The notes below the pieces were generated by a model that was not told the DNA's origin, ran no database searches, and saw only the letters and a list, made by a program, of their open reading frames with translations. A program made the translations under genes and the position numbers. DNA of 64,000 bases, taken from NCBI RefSeq assembly GCF_007827455.1, contig NZ_VISM01000001.1, forward strand, positions 620,001-684,000, written 5' to 3'. Position 1 is the first letter of the stretch; every line of letters starts with the position of its first letter. Shown here in pieces: positions 1-8,946 of this stretch. The stretch is from Lutibacter sp. Hel_I_33_5 (GTDB lineage: Bacteria > Bacteroidota > Bacteroidia > Flavobacteriales > Flavobacteriaceae).

Positions 1-48
1 AAAATGGCGGATAGAACGTTAACAATGAAAGACGGTATCATTATATAA
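1..48 (+). CDS. ABC transporter ATP-binding protein, 3' end only
   Basis: The first 48 bases read in frame as KMADRTLTMKDGIII followed by TAA. This is the usual tail of a LolD/MacB-type ABC ATPase, where the end of the RecA-like domain reads A-[DE]-R-x-[LIV]-x-[ML]-K-D-G-x-[IV]. The rest of the gene lies left of the window, so family membership rests on this short tail alone. The next gene begins eight bases later and is probably co-transcribed. Confidence 0.55.
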   Translation, partial: KMADRTLTMKDGIII

Positions 49-55
49 CACTGTT

Positions 56-1084
56 ATGAAAAAATTATCTTTATTATTATTTGCACTTTTAATATTTAGT
101 TCTTGTGCAACTATTTTAAATAAAAAGACTTCTGTAGTTAAAATTTCTGCAGATAAAGAAAGTAAGATTATCTTCCAAAAAGATACCATTCTAATTAATA
201 AAAAGCAGATAAAAATAAGACCTATTCGCTCTAAAAAAAACTTAAAGGTAACAGTTTTAAAGGATAGTTTAAAGAGAGATTTTTATTTTGAAAACAAAAT
301 CTCACCTCTTTTCTGGATGAATATTACAAGTATTTATAGTATTGGAATGCTAGTAGATTTATTCAGTGATAAACGTTTTACTTATAAACATAATTTACAT
401 TTTATAACAGATCGTCTTTCAAAAAAAATAGAACTAAGCAGCAAAAAAATAGCTTTAATTCCAAAAAATAAACTTTTTATATACACTTCCCCAATAAAAC
501 TAGTTGATTTCACCTCCATACCAATGACAACTTTAGGTGTAGAATATTTTGTGAAAAATAATTTTAGTATCAGTGCAGAATACGGTACATTTTTAAGAAC
601 CAAAAAACTACGAAGACACAATGTTACTTACCTAAGAGAGAATGCATATACGTATAGGTTGGAAACAAAAGTATACAACATCATTAATTTAACTCAGAAC
701 GTACATTCAAATGAATATATAGGATTAGAATTTCGCAAAATAGTTAGTCAGTATAATGATTATTTAGATTATTCTGAAAGAACAGACAAATATCAATATA
801 ATTATACAAGAGATGATTTTGCTACTTATAAAAATGTAACAGTTGTTAATTTTAAATATGGAATGATTGTTCCTATTGGTAATAGGTTATATTTTGATTT
901 TTATGGTGGTTTAGGCATAAGAACAAAAAGATTTGATCATATAAATTTAGAATATGATAAATCACTACATAGTTTATTTGACTTAGACGACTTTCCTACT
1001 TTCGATTTAAACTATTTTAGAGATTATAATAAAAGAAGCCTGTTAAATATATCTCTTGGTTTTAAGTTCGGTTTTAAATTATAA
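56..1084 (+). CDS. Outer-membrane-associated lipoprotein, unknown function
   Basis: A lipoprotein signal peptide runs to a lipobox ending at Cys17 (IFSSC), so the mature protein should be lipidated. Residues 20-130 contain short basic strands. From about residue 150 the sequence has alternating aromatic and polar strands ending in LGFKFGFKL, which resembles an outer-membrane beta-barrel or a barrel-like C-terminal half. I do not recognise a named family. It starts 8 bases after the ABC ATPase stop and ends 2 bases before the next gene, so the three are likely one transcript. The lipidation call is firm; the barrel is inference. Confidence 0.75.
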   Translation: MKKLSLLLFALLIFSSCATILNKKTSVVKISADKESKIIFQKDTILINKKQIKIRPIRSKKNLKVTVLKDSLKRDFYFENKISPLFWMNITSIYSIGMLVDLFSDKRFTYKHNLHFITDRLSKKIELSSKKIALIPKNKLFIYTSPIKLVDFTSIPMTTLGVEYFVKNNFSISAEYGTFLRTKKLRRHNVTYLRENAYTYRLETKVYNIINLTQNVHSNEYIGLEFRKIVSQYNDYLDYSERTDKYQYNYTRDDFATYKNVTVVNFKYGMIVPIGNRLYFDFYGGLGIRTKRFDHINLEYDKSLHSLFDLDDFPTFDLNYFRDYNKRSLLNISLGFKFGFKL

Positions 1085-1086
1085 CA

Positions 1087-1851
1087 ATGAACCAAATAGA
1101 ACTGGAAGAATTCTTAGAAGAGAAAGTCTCTCTATACAATCAACCAAAGTTTATAGAATCTGACCCAATTCAAATTCCACATCAATTTTCTTTAAAAGAA
1201 GATATAGAAATTGCAGGTTTTTTAACCGCTACAATTGCTTGGGGAAATAGAAAAATGATTATCAAAAATGCTTCTAAAATGATGGAGCTATTAGGGAATT
1301 CACCTTATGATTTTATCCTAAATCATAAAAAAAATCATTTAGATTCTATAGAGAATTTTGTACACCGAACATTTAATGTTATTGATTTTCAGTATTTTAT
1401 CACTTCTCTTCAAAATATTTACAAAAATCATAACGGAATAGAAAGCGCTTTATCAATAAAAGATAACACTTCAAATTATAAAACAAGTATAGCTAGTTTT
1501 AAAAAATTGTTTTTTGAAATTCCACACCCAGAAAGAACAACAAAACATGTTTCTGATCCATTAAAAAACTCAGCTTCCAAACGCATCATCATGTTTTTAC
1601 GTTGGATGGTTAGAAATGATACTGTTGGTGTAGATTTTGGAATTTGGAAAACTCACAACCCATCAAATTTATCCTGTCCGTTAGATGTACATTCAGGAAA
1701 TATCGCTAGAAAATTAAAAATCCTTTCTAGAAAACAAAACGATTGGAAAGCCGTTGAAGAATTAGATCTTATTTTAAGAGATTTTGATAAAAATGATCCT
1801 TCAAAATATGATTTTGCATTATTTGGCTTAGGTGTTTTCGAAAAGTTTTAA
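1087..1851 (+). CDS. TIGR02757 / DUF2400 family protein
   Basis: At 254 residues this has the usual length of the TIGR02757 (DUF2400) family common in Bacteroidetes. Recognisable blocks are IAGFLTATIAWGNRKMI (about residues 43-59), RWMVRNDTVGVDFGIW, the PLDVHSGNIARKL block and DPSKYDFALFGLG near the C-terminus. The family has a helical fold that recalls HhH-GPD DNA glycosylases, but no activity is established, so none is assigned. There is no signal peptide, so it is cytoplasmic. It begins 2 bases after the preceding lipoprotein. Confidence 0.8.
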   Translation: MNQIELEEFLEEKVSLYNQPKFIESDPIQIPHQFSLKEDIEIAGFLTATIAWGNRKMIIKNASKMMELLGNSPYDFILNHKKNHLDSIENFVHRTFNVIDFQYFITSLQNIYKNHNGIESALSIKDNTSNYKTSIASFKKLFFEIPHPERTTKHVSDPLKNSASKRIIMFLRWMVRNDTVGVDFGIWKTHNPSNLSCPLDVHSGNIARKLKILSRKQNDWKAVEELDLILRDFDKNDPSKYDFALFGLGVFEKF

Positions 1852-1919
1852 TTAGAAGTTAACAACGGTATTATTCTTTCTCTTTTTTAAATTAAATTAG
1901 TCTTTTAAATATTTTAATC

Positions 1920-3404
1920 ATGAAAAGACTATTATATATTCTATCGTTTGTTTTTATTTATAATGCAAATGCACAAGACCCAAGAATTCCTTTAGACACA
2001 ATAGTTACCACTACAAATTCGGTAACCATTAAAGGAAAAAAAATTCCCTATAAAGCAATGACAGGTATGCAGCCTGTTTGGAATGAAAATGGTAAAATTG
2101 TAGCTTCTTTATACTATACCTATTACACTAGAACAGATATAAAAAATAAAACAAAAAGACCGCTTGTTATGTCTTTTAATGGTGGACCTGGCTCTGCTTC
2201 AGTATGGATGCATATCGCATATACGGGTCCAAAAGTTTTAAAAATTGATGATGAAGGAAACCCAATTCAACCATACGGAATAAAGGACAATCCATATTCT
2301 GTTCTTGACGTAGCAGATATCGTTTTTATAAATCCTGTAAATACTGGATATTCTCGTCCAGTTGTTAAAAAAGGAGAAAAATTGGATAAAAAATATTTCT
2401 TTGGTGTAAATGCGGATGCAAAATACTTAGCAGATTGGTTAAACACTTTTATTACAAGAAATAACAGGTGGTTATCGCCAAAATATATTATTGGAGAAAG
2501 TTACGGAGGTACACGTGTTATGCAGTTAGCAAACGAATTACAAAATAGACAATGGATGTACCTTAATGGAGTAATTATGGTTTCTCCTGCAGATTATAAA
2601 ATTATTAGAACAGGTGGTTCTGAAGATTCAGCTATGAATTTACCTTACTTTACAGCAACAGCTTGGTATCATAAAATGTTACCTAAAGATCTGCAAAATA
2701 AAGATTTAGAAGAAATTTTACCTGAAGCTGAACGATTTTCATACAACGAATTACTACCAGCAATTTCTAAAGGTGGAAATATTTCTGATTCTGAAAGAAA
2801 TAATGTGGCAGAAAAAATGGCTCGTTTAACAGGTATAAAAAAACGTGTATTATTACAACAAAATTTAGAAATGCCTCCAAGTTTTTTCTGGAAAGAATTA
2901 CTGCGTGATGTAAACGGAAAAACAATTGGTCGCCTAGATAGCAGGTATTTAGGTATTGATAGACAAGAAGTTGGCACAAGACCAGATTATAGTCCAGAGT
3001 TAACGTCATGGCTGCATTCTTTTACTCCAGCAATCAATTATTATACTCAGAATATTTTAAAATTTAAGACAGATGTAAAATATAATATGTTTGGACCAGT
3101 ACGACCTTGGGATTTTGAAAAAGAAAACGCTCGAGAAAACTTACGTAAAGCGATGGCACAGAATCCCTACTTACAAGTATTAGTTCAATCTGGCTACTAT
3201 GACGGTGCTACTACGTATTCTGTTGCTAAATATACTATGGGGAAAATTGATCCAAGCGGAAAAATGAAACATAGAATGAGCTTTAAAGGATACAGAAGTG
3301 GACATATGATGTATTTAAGAAAAGTAGATTTAGAAAAAGCAAACGAAGACTTACGTCTGTTTATTAAAAAAAGTTCAGAAAAAATTGGCCCTGCAAAATA
3401 TTAA
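1920..3404 (+). CDS. Secreted S10 family serine carboxypeptidase
   Basis: Residues 1-19 are a signal peptide ending NANAQ. The oxyanion block NGGPGS lies at 87-92. The nucleophile is Ser194 in GESYGG. The remaining triad members are probably Asp428 in SGYYDGATTY and His462 in RSGHMMY, in the order expected for peptidase family S10. Such enzymes remove C-terminal residues from peptides, here outside the cytoplasm. The length (494 residues) matches bacterial S10 members. It stands 68 bases after the TIGR02757 gene and 7 bases before the BatA-domain gene. Confidence 0.88.
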   Translation: MKRLLYILSFVFIYNANAQDPRIPLDTIVTTTNSVTIKGKKIPYKAMTGMQPVWNENGKIVASLYYTYYTRTDIKNKTKRPLVMSFNGGPGSASVWMHIAYTGPKVLKIDDEGNPIQPYGIKDNPYSVLDVADIVFINPVNTGYSRPVVKKGEKLDKKYFFGVNADAKYLADWLNTFITRNNRWLSPKYIIGESYGGTRVMQLANELQNRQWMYLNGVIMVSPADYKIIRTGGSEDSAMNLPYFTATAWYHKMLPKDLQNKDLEEILPEAERFSYNELLPAISKGGNISDSERNNVAEKMARLTGIKKRVLLQQNLEMPPSFFWKELLRDVNGKTIGRLDSRYLGIDRQEVGTRPDYSPELTSWLHSFTPAINYYTQNILKFKTDVKYNMFGPVRPWDFEKENARENLRKAMAQNPYLQVLVQSGYYDGATTYSVAKYTMGKIDPSGKMKHRMSFKGYRSGHMMYLRKVDLEKANEDLRLFIKKSSEKIGPAKY

Positions 3405-3411
3405 TAATTAA

Positions 3412-5361
3412 ATGCAATTTAAATACCCACAAATTTTATACTTATTAGCGCTACTAATTATACCAATTTTAGTACACCTTTTTCAATTACAAAAGTTTAA
3501 AAAAACACCTTTTACAAATGTTGCTTTTTTAAAGAAAATAACCTTACAAACTCGTAAAAGTTCTCAGTTAAAAAAGTGGCTTATTTTAGCAAATAGACTG
3601 TTATTATTTTCTGCGATACTTTTTGCTTTTTCTCAACCTTATTTTAGCAATAAAAAAGTTGAACAAAAACAAAATAATTTCATATATTTAGATAATTCTT
3701 TAAGTCTAAATTCTAAAGGTGAAAAAGGAGATTTATTACAAGTAAGTATTCAAGAAATAATTGAGAATATTTCGAGTCAGGATAAATTTAATTTACTCAC
3801 AAATGATGATTATTATACTGATTTAACATCTGAAGAGCTTAAAAAAAAGTTACTAAAAGTCAAAAACACTTCTAATACCTTAAAAATTAGTGATGTTTTG
3901 TTAAAAATTGACAACAGCACAAGTAATAAAACTAACACTTTAAATAAAAATATATTAATATCTGATTTTCAGAATACTTATAAAAATGAGTTTACAAATG
4001 TAAATAGCGATATTTCCTTCATAAAACTGAACTCTTCATTAAAAAACAACATTTCTATCGACAGTGTTTACATTGATGATCTAAAAGCCAATAATTTTAC
4101 AGTTAAAATTATAGTGAAAAATCAAGGTGAAGAAAAAACTAATATTCCGATCGCACTTTTCAACAAGAAAAAACTGATTAGCAAACAATCATTTTCTATA
4201 GAAAAAAACACTATTAAAACCCTCTCCTTCCCTACCCAAAAAACTACAAAATTTACAGGAAAAATAACTGTAACTTTTAACGACACTTTCACTTTTGATA
4301 ATTCATATTTTTTCACAATCAATTCAAACAAAAAATCGAACATTTTAACGATAGGAAAAGAAGCTGATTTTATTTCAAAAATATATCAAAAAGAAGAATT
4401 TAACCTATCACAATTTAGTCTCCAAAATCTAAATTATAATACGATTACAAATCAGCATTTAATCATCTTAAATGAACTTACAGAAGTTCCAAAATATTTA
4501 TCAACCAGCTTACAAGAGTTTTCTAAAAATGGCGGAACCATTATTATTATTCCTTCAGAAAATATAAAAGTTGACTCTTATAATCAATTTTTTAAAGATT
4601 TAAACCTTGGAAAAGTAAACACACTAAAAAAAGACAGCTTAAAAATAACTTCCATTAATTTTAATCATCCAATATTTAATAATGTTTTCTCAAAAAACAT
4701 TAAAAATTTCCAATATCCAGTTAGTAACAGCTACTACCCTACTTTATTTAGAAATTCAAACAATATTGTTTCTTATCAAAACAACACAGGTTTTATTAAA
4801 GAAATTAAACTAAAAAAATCAACCCTATATTGGGCTAGTTCTTCTTTAGACAAAAGAATAAGTAATTTTACAAACTCTCCTTTAATTGTGCCAATTTTTT
4901 ACAATATTGGATTAAACAGTTTAAAATACCCAAAATTATATTACACCATAGGCGAGGCTAATAAAATTGATATCAGTGGAAAATTAAGCAGCAATGATAT
5001 AATTACTATTACAGATAAAGAAGACTCATTTATTCCGCTACAGCAATCATATCAAAATAAAACAACAATAAATACTGAGAAAAGACCTAATTCTAATGGG
5101 TTTAAATACATCATCAATAAAAAAGACACATTAAAAACTGCAGCCTATAATTACCCTAAACATGAAAGTCGACTGCAATTCTTAGACTTAAATGCGCTGA
5201 AAAAAGAAAAGAGTAACATCACTATTCACAGCTCTATTGAAGATGTTTTTAAAGAAATGAACAAAAAAAATGAAGTTCGTTGGCTTTGGAAATGGTTTTT
5301 AGCGTTAGCAATTGTATCTTTGCTCCTGGAAATTTTAATTTTAAAATTCTTCAAACCATGA
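3412..5361 (+). CDS. BatA-domain membrane protein
   Basis: The N-terminus has the two-helix BatA (aerotolerance regulator N-terminal) domain: a helix at about 6-23, the LQKFKKTPFTNVAFLK loop, then a helix at about 60-78. A large extracytoplasmic part follows. It starts like a von Willebrand A fold (FIYLDNSLS) but lacks a clear MIDAS motif. One membrane helix closes the protein (about 625-645, WLWKWFLALAIVSLLLEI). Flavobacteria commonly place this gene directly before a dihydroorotase-like gene, as here. The stop codon overlaps that gene's ATG (ATGA at 5358-5361), indicating translational coupling. Its biochemical role is unknown. Confidence 0.8.
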   Translation: MQFKYPQILYLLALLIIPILVHLFQLQKFKKTPFTNVAFLKKITLQTRKSSQLKKWLILANRLLLFSAILFAFSQPYFSNKKVEQKQNNFIYLDNSLSLNSKGEKGDLLQVSIQEIIENISSQDKFNLLTNDDYYTDLTSEELKKKLLKVKNTSNTLKISDVLLKIDNSTSNKTNTLNKNILISDFQNTYKNEFTNVNSDISFIKLNSSLKNNISIDSVYIDDLKANNFTVKIIVKNQGEEKTNIPIALFNKKKLISKQSFSIEKNTIKTLSFPTQKTTKFTGKITVTFNDTFTFDNSYFFTINSNKKSNILTIGKEADFISKIYQKEEFNLSQFSLQNLNYNTITNQHLIILNELTEVPKYLSTSLQEFSKNGGTIIIIPSENIKVDSYNQFFKDLNLGKVNTLKKDSLKITSINFNHPIFNNVFSKNIKNFQYPVSNSYYPTLFRNSNNIVSYQNNTGFIKEIKLKKSTLYWASSSLDKRISNFTNSPLIVPIFYNIGLNSLKYPKLYYTIGEANKIDISGKLSSNDIITITDKEDSFIPLQQSYQNKTTINTEKRPNSNGFKYIINKKDTLKTAAYNYPKHESRLQFLDLNALKKEKSNITIHSSIEDVFKEMNKKNEVRWLWKWFLALAIVSLLLEILILKFFKP

Positions 5362-6617
5362 CTACGCTGTTAAAATCGGCTACAATAATAGACCCATCAA
5401 GCTCTTACCACAAGAAACAAAAAGACATTTTAATTAGTAACGGAAAGATTAAAAAAATTGACAATGCTATTCCTATCAAAAAAGAATACACTGTTGTTGA
5501 TTTAGAAGATTTACATGTTTCTTGCGGCTGGTTTGACACTTCCGTTTCGTTTGGTGAACCTGGTTTTGAAGAAAGAGAAACTATAGAAAACGGACTAGAA
5601 GTAGCTGCAAAAAGTGGTTTTACACGTGTGGCGGTTAACCCTAACACAAATCCAGTTATAGATAATAAATCTTCAATAGAATATTTAATAAACAAATCTA
5701 AAAGTGCAGCCACAAATTTACACCCAATAGGCGCTTTAACTCAAGGTGGTAAAGGAATTGATATTGCTGAGTTATTTGATATGCAACAGTCTGGGGCTAT
5801 TGCTTTTGGGGATTATAACAAACCTATAGAAAATGATAATTTATTAAAGATTGCGCTGTTATATGCTCAAAATTTTAATGGATTAGTGATGAGTTTTCCT
5901 CAAAATAATTCAATTGCAGGAGAAGGCATTGTAAACGAAGGAAATACGAGCACAAGATTAGGACTGAAAGGAATTCCTGCTTTAGCTGAAGAACTTCAAA
6001 TTTCTAGGGATTTATTTTTACTTGAATATACTGGTGGAAAATTACATATCCCAACAATTTCTACAGCAAATTCTGCTACATTAATAAAACAAGCGAAGAA
6101 AAAAGGATTACAAGTAACATGTGGTGTAACAATTGCAAACTTATTACTTAGCGATGATGAACTAGAAGGTTTTGATAGCAACACAAAACTAACACCGCCT
6201 TTAAGAACAAAAAAAGACGTGAAGTCCCTACAAAAAGCTGTTACTTCTGGAGTAATAGACGTTATTACATCTGACCACAACCCTATTGATATTGAAAATA
6301 AAAAAGTTGAATTTTCTAATGCTAAAAACGGAACGATCGGTTTAGAAAGCGCTATTGGAGCCTTAAATTCAATTTTTGATCCAGAAGAGTATATAAACTG
6401 TATTACCACAAATCCGAAATATATTTTCGGTATTGAAAATAATGCTATAGAAGAAGGAAATATTGCAGAACTATCATTATTCAGCACAAAAAAATCATAC
6501 TCTTTTAACAGAGAAAACATTTTATCTACATCAAAAAATAGTGTTTTTCTTGGCAAAAACTTATCTGGAATAGCGTATGGTATTTTTGCCAATAATAAAT
6601 TAGTATTAAACAACTAA
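5358..6617 (+). CDS. Dihydroorotase-like protein lacking metal-ligand histidines
   Basis: This is an amidohydrolase-superfamily protein of the dihydroorotase type, 419 residues from the ATG that overlaps the previous stop. The family signature D-x-H-x-H-x-R-E-P-G is here DTSVSFGEPG (residues 60-69), so both His ligands are Ser and the substrate Arg is Gly. The His normally in HxxHVST is replaced (HIPTIST), and the His of TPHH is replaced (GVTIANL). The catalytic-Asp region survives as TSDHNPID. Known inactive dihydroorotases (pDHO) scaffold aspartate transcarbamoylase in some bacteria. I infer a similar non-catalytic or altered role. An upstream in-frame TTG at 5280 is not needed. Confidence 0.85.
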   Translation: MTTLLKSATIIDPSSSYHKKQKDILISNGKIKKIDNAIPIKKEYTVVDLEDLHVSCGWFDTSVSFGEPGFEERETIENGLEVAAKSGFTRVAVNPNTNPVIDNKSSIEYLINKSKSAATNLHPIGALTQGGKGIDIAELFDMQQSGAIAFGDYNKPIENDNLLKIALLYAQNFNGLVMSFPQNNSIAGEGIVNEGNTSTRLGLKGIPALAEELQISRDLFLLEYTGGKLHIPTISTANSATLIKQAKKKGLQVTCGVTIANLLLSDDELEGFDSNTKLTPPLRTKKDVKSLQKAVTSGVIDVITSDHNPIDIENKKVEFSNAKNGTIGLESAIGALNSIFDPEEYINCITTNPKYIFGIENNAIEEGNIAELSLFSTKKSYSFNRENILSTSKNSVFLGKNLSGIAYGIFANNKLVLNN

Positions 6618-6634
6618 CTGAAAATATATTTACA

Positions 6635-7273
6635 ATGCTAAATTATATTGTTAGAGAGACGAAAACTGACTCTAAAAATCCGCCTTTATTAATTCTTTTA
6701 CACGGTTATGGAAGTAACGAAGAAGACTTATTTTCTTTTGCTTCAGAATTACCTGACGAACTTTTAATAGTCAGCGCTAGAGCCCCTTATGAAATGGGTT
6801 ATGGAGGTTATGCATGGTATGCTATTAATTTTGATGATCAGAACGGTAAGTTTTCTGATTTAGTGCAGGCAAGAGAATCCATTACTAAAATTGCTAGTTT
6901 TATTGACAAAATCAAAACTAAATACAACACCGATAAAGACAATACTTTTTTATTAGGTTTTAGTCAAGGTGCAATTTTAAGTTACGGATTAAGCTTTTTA
7001 CATCCTGATAAAGTACAGCATGTGATTGCTTTAAGCGGTTATATTAATGAAGAATTACTTCCTTCTAATTTCTCATCTTTAGAAATAAAAACGGATTATT
7101 ATATTTCTCACGGAACTGTTGATCAAGTTTTACCAATAGATTGGGCAAGAAAAGCACCAAAAATTCTTGATGAATTAGGCTGTACAAATGAATATTCCGA
7201 ATATCCTGTTGGTCATGGGGTTACTCCTCAAAACTTTTATAGTTTTAAAAGTTGGATTGAGAAACGATTATAA
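6635..7273 (+). CDS. Carboxylesterase / phospholipase-type alpha/beta hydrolase
   Basis: This compact 212-residue alpha/beta hydrolase has the LLHGYGSNEEDL oxyanion block (21-32), the nucleophile elbow GFSQG with Ser110, a probable Asp163 in SHGTVDQVLP and His194 in PVGHGV. That is the arrangement of the YtpA/EstB-like carboxylesterase family (Abhydrolase_2). There is no signal peptide, so it is cytoplasmic. It follows the dihydroorotase-like gene by 17 bases and probably belongs to the same transcript. The substrate is not predictable. Confidence 0.85.
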   Translation: MLNYIVRETKTDSKNPPLLILLHGYGSNEEDLFSFASELPDELLIVSARAPYEMGYGGYAWYAINFDDQNGKFSDLVQARESITKIASFIDKIKTKYNTDKDNTFLLGFSQGAILSYGLSFLHPDKVQHVIALSGYINEELLPSNFSSLEIKTDYYISHGTVDQVLPIDWARKAPKILDELGCTNEYSEYPVGHGVTPQNFYSFKSWIEKRL

Positions 7274-7284
7274 AAGTAAATTAA

Positions 7285-7316
7285 TTTGCCTCCGTTTTAT
7301 ATTTCTAGTACTTTCG
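7285..7316 (+). promoter_or_regulatory. Bacteroidetes-type promoter upstream of the 7344 gene
   Basis: TTTG at 7285-7288, a 20-base spacer, then TACTTTCG at 7309-7316 match the Bacteroidetes sigma-A pattern (TTTG, about 19-20 bases, TAnnTTTG) with one mismatch. The ATG is 28 bases downstream. Confidence 0.55.
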
Positions 7317-7343
7317 TAAGCAACTACTAAGTCAACTAACTTT

Positions 7344-8108
7344 ATGAAAATTAGATTCTTATTTTCACTACTTTTTTGTTTTATCACAGTAATCAGCTTT
7401 GGTCAAACGGTAAATGATGCTCCAAAAATCAATTATTTTTATTCTGATACTGATGTTTCTAGAGAACCTGATGGTTGTTTTTTAAAATTACCAGCCGAAT
7501 ATTATGGAGTAGAAATTACCTACGGAGTAACTTCGTTCCAGAAAGCAGATGGAACAACATGGACAAGAGATTCTAGTGAAAAAAGTATAAAGAAATACTA
7601 TGTAGATTTAGCGTCAAAAATTAAACAAACATTTCCTGAATCGTATTTTTATTCTGAAAGTGCAAAATTTTTAAATATAGAATTCACAGATAAAAGTATT
7701 CTTGATTTTATCAACATTAACGAAAATGCTTCCTTAAAAATGTTTTGCTTGATTAAATTAGATACTTCAAAAACAGAAAGGCAATTAATAAATGAGTTTT
7801 TTAAGTTAAAGAAATTAATCACTTTAAATAGAATTCCTAAACAAACTCCAAAATATAGTACTGATAATGGATATGAATTTTTAATGATTATGAATTCGTT
7901 ACCTATTTTAGCTAACAGCAGTATAGAAACGTATAATAATAAATTATTGAGTAAAATAACAAAACAGCTTAATAAACTTTCTAGTGAAATTTCTGGAAAT
8001 CAGCAGTTTGAAGTTACCATAAATGATGATGTAAAGATTTCTAGAGCATCATTATTTAATTTGTATTACAAGAAAAAATACACGCTTCAATTCAAATCAA
8101 CAAACTAG
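7344..8108 (+). CDS. Secreted protein of unknown function
   Basis: A signal peptide ends near residue 21 (VISFGQ). The mature part has about 230 residues and no motif I recognise; it is lysine-rich with mixed strands and helices. It is preceded by its own promoter-like site and converges with the MBL hydrolase gene, the two 3' ends overlapping by 17 bases (8092-8108). Probably periplasmic or outer-membrane-exposed. No function can be assigned. Confidence 0.7.
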   Translation: MKIRFLFSLLFCFITVISFGQTVNDAPKINYFYSDTDVSREPDGCFLKLPAEYYGVEITYGVTSFQKADGTTWTRDSSEKSIKKYYVDLASKIKQTFPESYFYSESAKFLNIEFTDKSILDFININENASLKMFCLIKLDTSKTERQLINEFFKLKKLITLNRIPKQTPKYSTDNGYEFLMIMNSLPILANSSIETYNNKLLSKITKQLNKLSSEISGNQQFEVTINDDVKISRASLFNLYYKKKYTLQFKSTN

Positions 8109-8868
8109 TCTCTAGCGTTAAACCATCATAGGCTAAGAAAACATTCTCTGGTAATTCTTTTTCAACTTCTGCATGAAATCCTAACATTTCACTTATATGC
8201 GTTAAATATGCTTTCTGAGGTTTAACATCATTAATAAAAGCTAAAGCTTCTTCTATATTAAAATGAGTTCTATGTGGTTCTTTTCGTAAACCCGTTACAA
8301 TTAAAACATCTAAATCTTTCAATTTTTCTTTTTCTGTATCAGAAATTGTTTTTATATCTGTTAAATACGCCATGTTCCCAAAACGAAATCCTAAGATTGG
8401 TAAATCGCCATGCATCACTTCAATTGGAATCACTTCTACTCCTTTTAATTGAAAACTTTCTTTAGGAGAGATAAGTATTGGCTTAACCTTTGGAGTACTT
8501 GGATATCTATTTTCGGTTGCAAAAACATAATCATATCTTTTTTCCAATACTTTTAAAATCCTTTTATCTGTGTAAATTGGCACAGCACCAATTTTAAAAC
8601 CAAAAGGTCTAACTTCTTCAAATCCAGCAATATGATCTGCATGTTCATGCGTGATAAAAACTCCGTTTATAGACTGAACATTTTCTCGTAACATTTGTTG
8701 TCTAAAATCTGGACCACAATCTATAATACAGGTAACATCATCCCAAGAAATTAAAATAGAAGCACGCAAGCGCTTATCTCTTTTATCATTCGAAAAAGCT
8801 ACAGGATGATTACTTCCAATCATTGGAACCCCAGTTGAAGTTCCTGTACCTAAAAAAACAACCTTCAT
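8092..8868 (-). CDS. MBL-fold metallo-hydrolase (PhnP/RNase Z-like)
   Basis: The beta-lactamase-fold signature HEHADH lies at residues 74-79, after the GTGTSTGVPMIG start and DCGPDFRQQ. Further ligands are likely in VMHGD and near the C-terminus (TYLTHISEMLGFH). This combination is seen in the PhnP-like phosphodiesterase branch of the MBL fold, which binds two metal ions. I chose the ATG at 8868 (MKVVFLGTGTSTG); an in-frame TTG three codons earlier is unnecessary. Cytoplasmic. The natural substrate is not known from sequence. Confidence 0.85.
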   Translation of the reverse strand: MKVVFLGTGTSTGVPMIGSNHPVAFSNDKRDKRLRASILISWDDVTCIIDCGPDFRQQMLRENVQSINGVFITHEHADHIAGFEEVRPFGFKIGAVPIYTDKRILKVLEKRYDYVFATENRYPSTPKVKPILISPKESFQLKGVEVIPIEVMHGDLPILGFRFGNMAYLTDIKTISDTEKEKLKDLDVLIVTGLRKEPHRTHFNIEEALAFINDVKPQKAYLTHISEMLGFHAEVEKELPENVFLAYDGLTLETSLLI

Positions 8869-8891
8869 AGAAGACAAAAATAGGATAATTA

Positions 8892-8923
8892 TTGACTGAT
8901 AGCTACTAATTTTACTACATTTG
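8892..8923 (+). promoter_or_regulatory. Promoter of the 8947 gene
   Basis: TTG at 8892-8894 and a perfect TAnnTTTG box (TACATTTG) at 8916-8923 are separated by 21 bases. The ATG lies 23 bases after the box, typical of this phylum. Confidence 0.65.
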
Positions 8924-8946
8924 TTAAAGACAAAAAATCCTTACAA

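Noticed and set aside
5996..6613. Long 205-codon open frame on the minus strand
   Set aside because: It is antisense to the well-supported dihydroorotase-like gene, has no family-like sequence and arises from AT-rich codon use.
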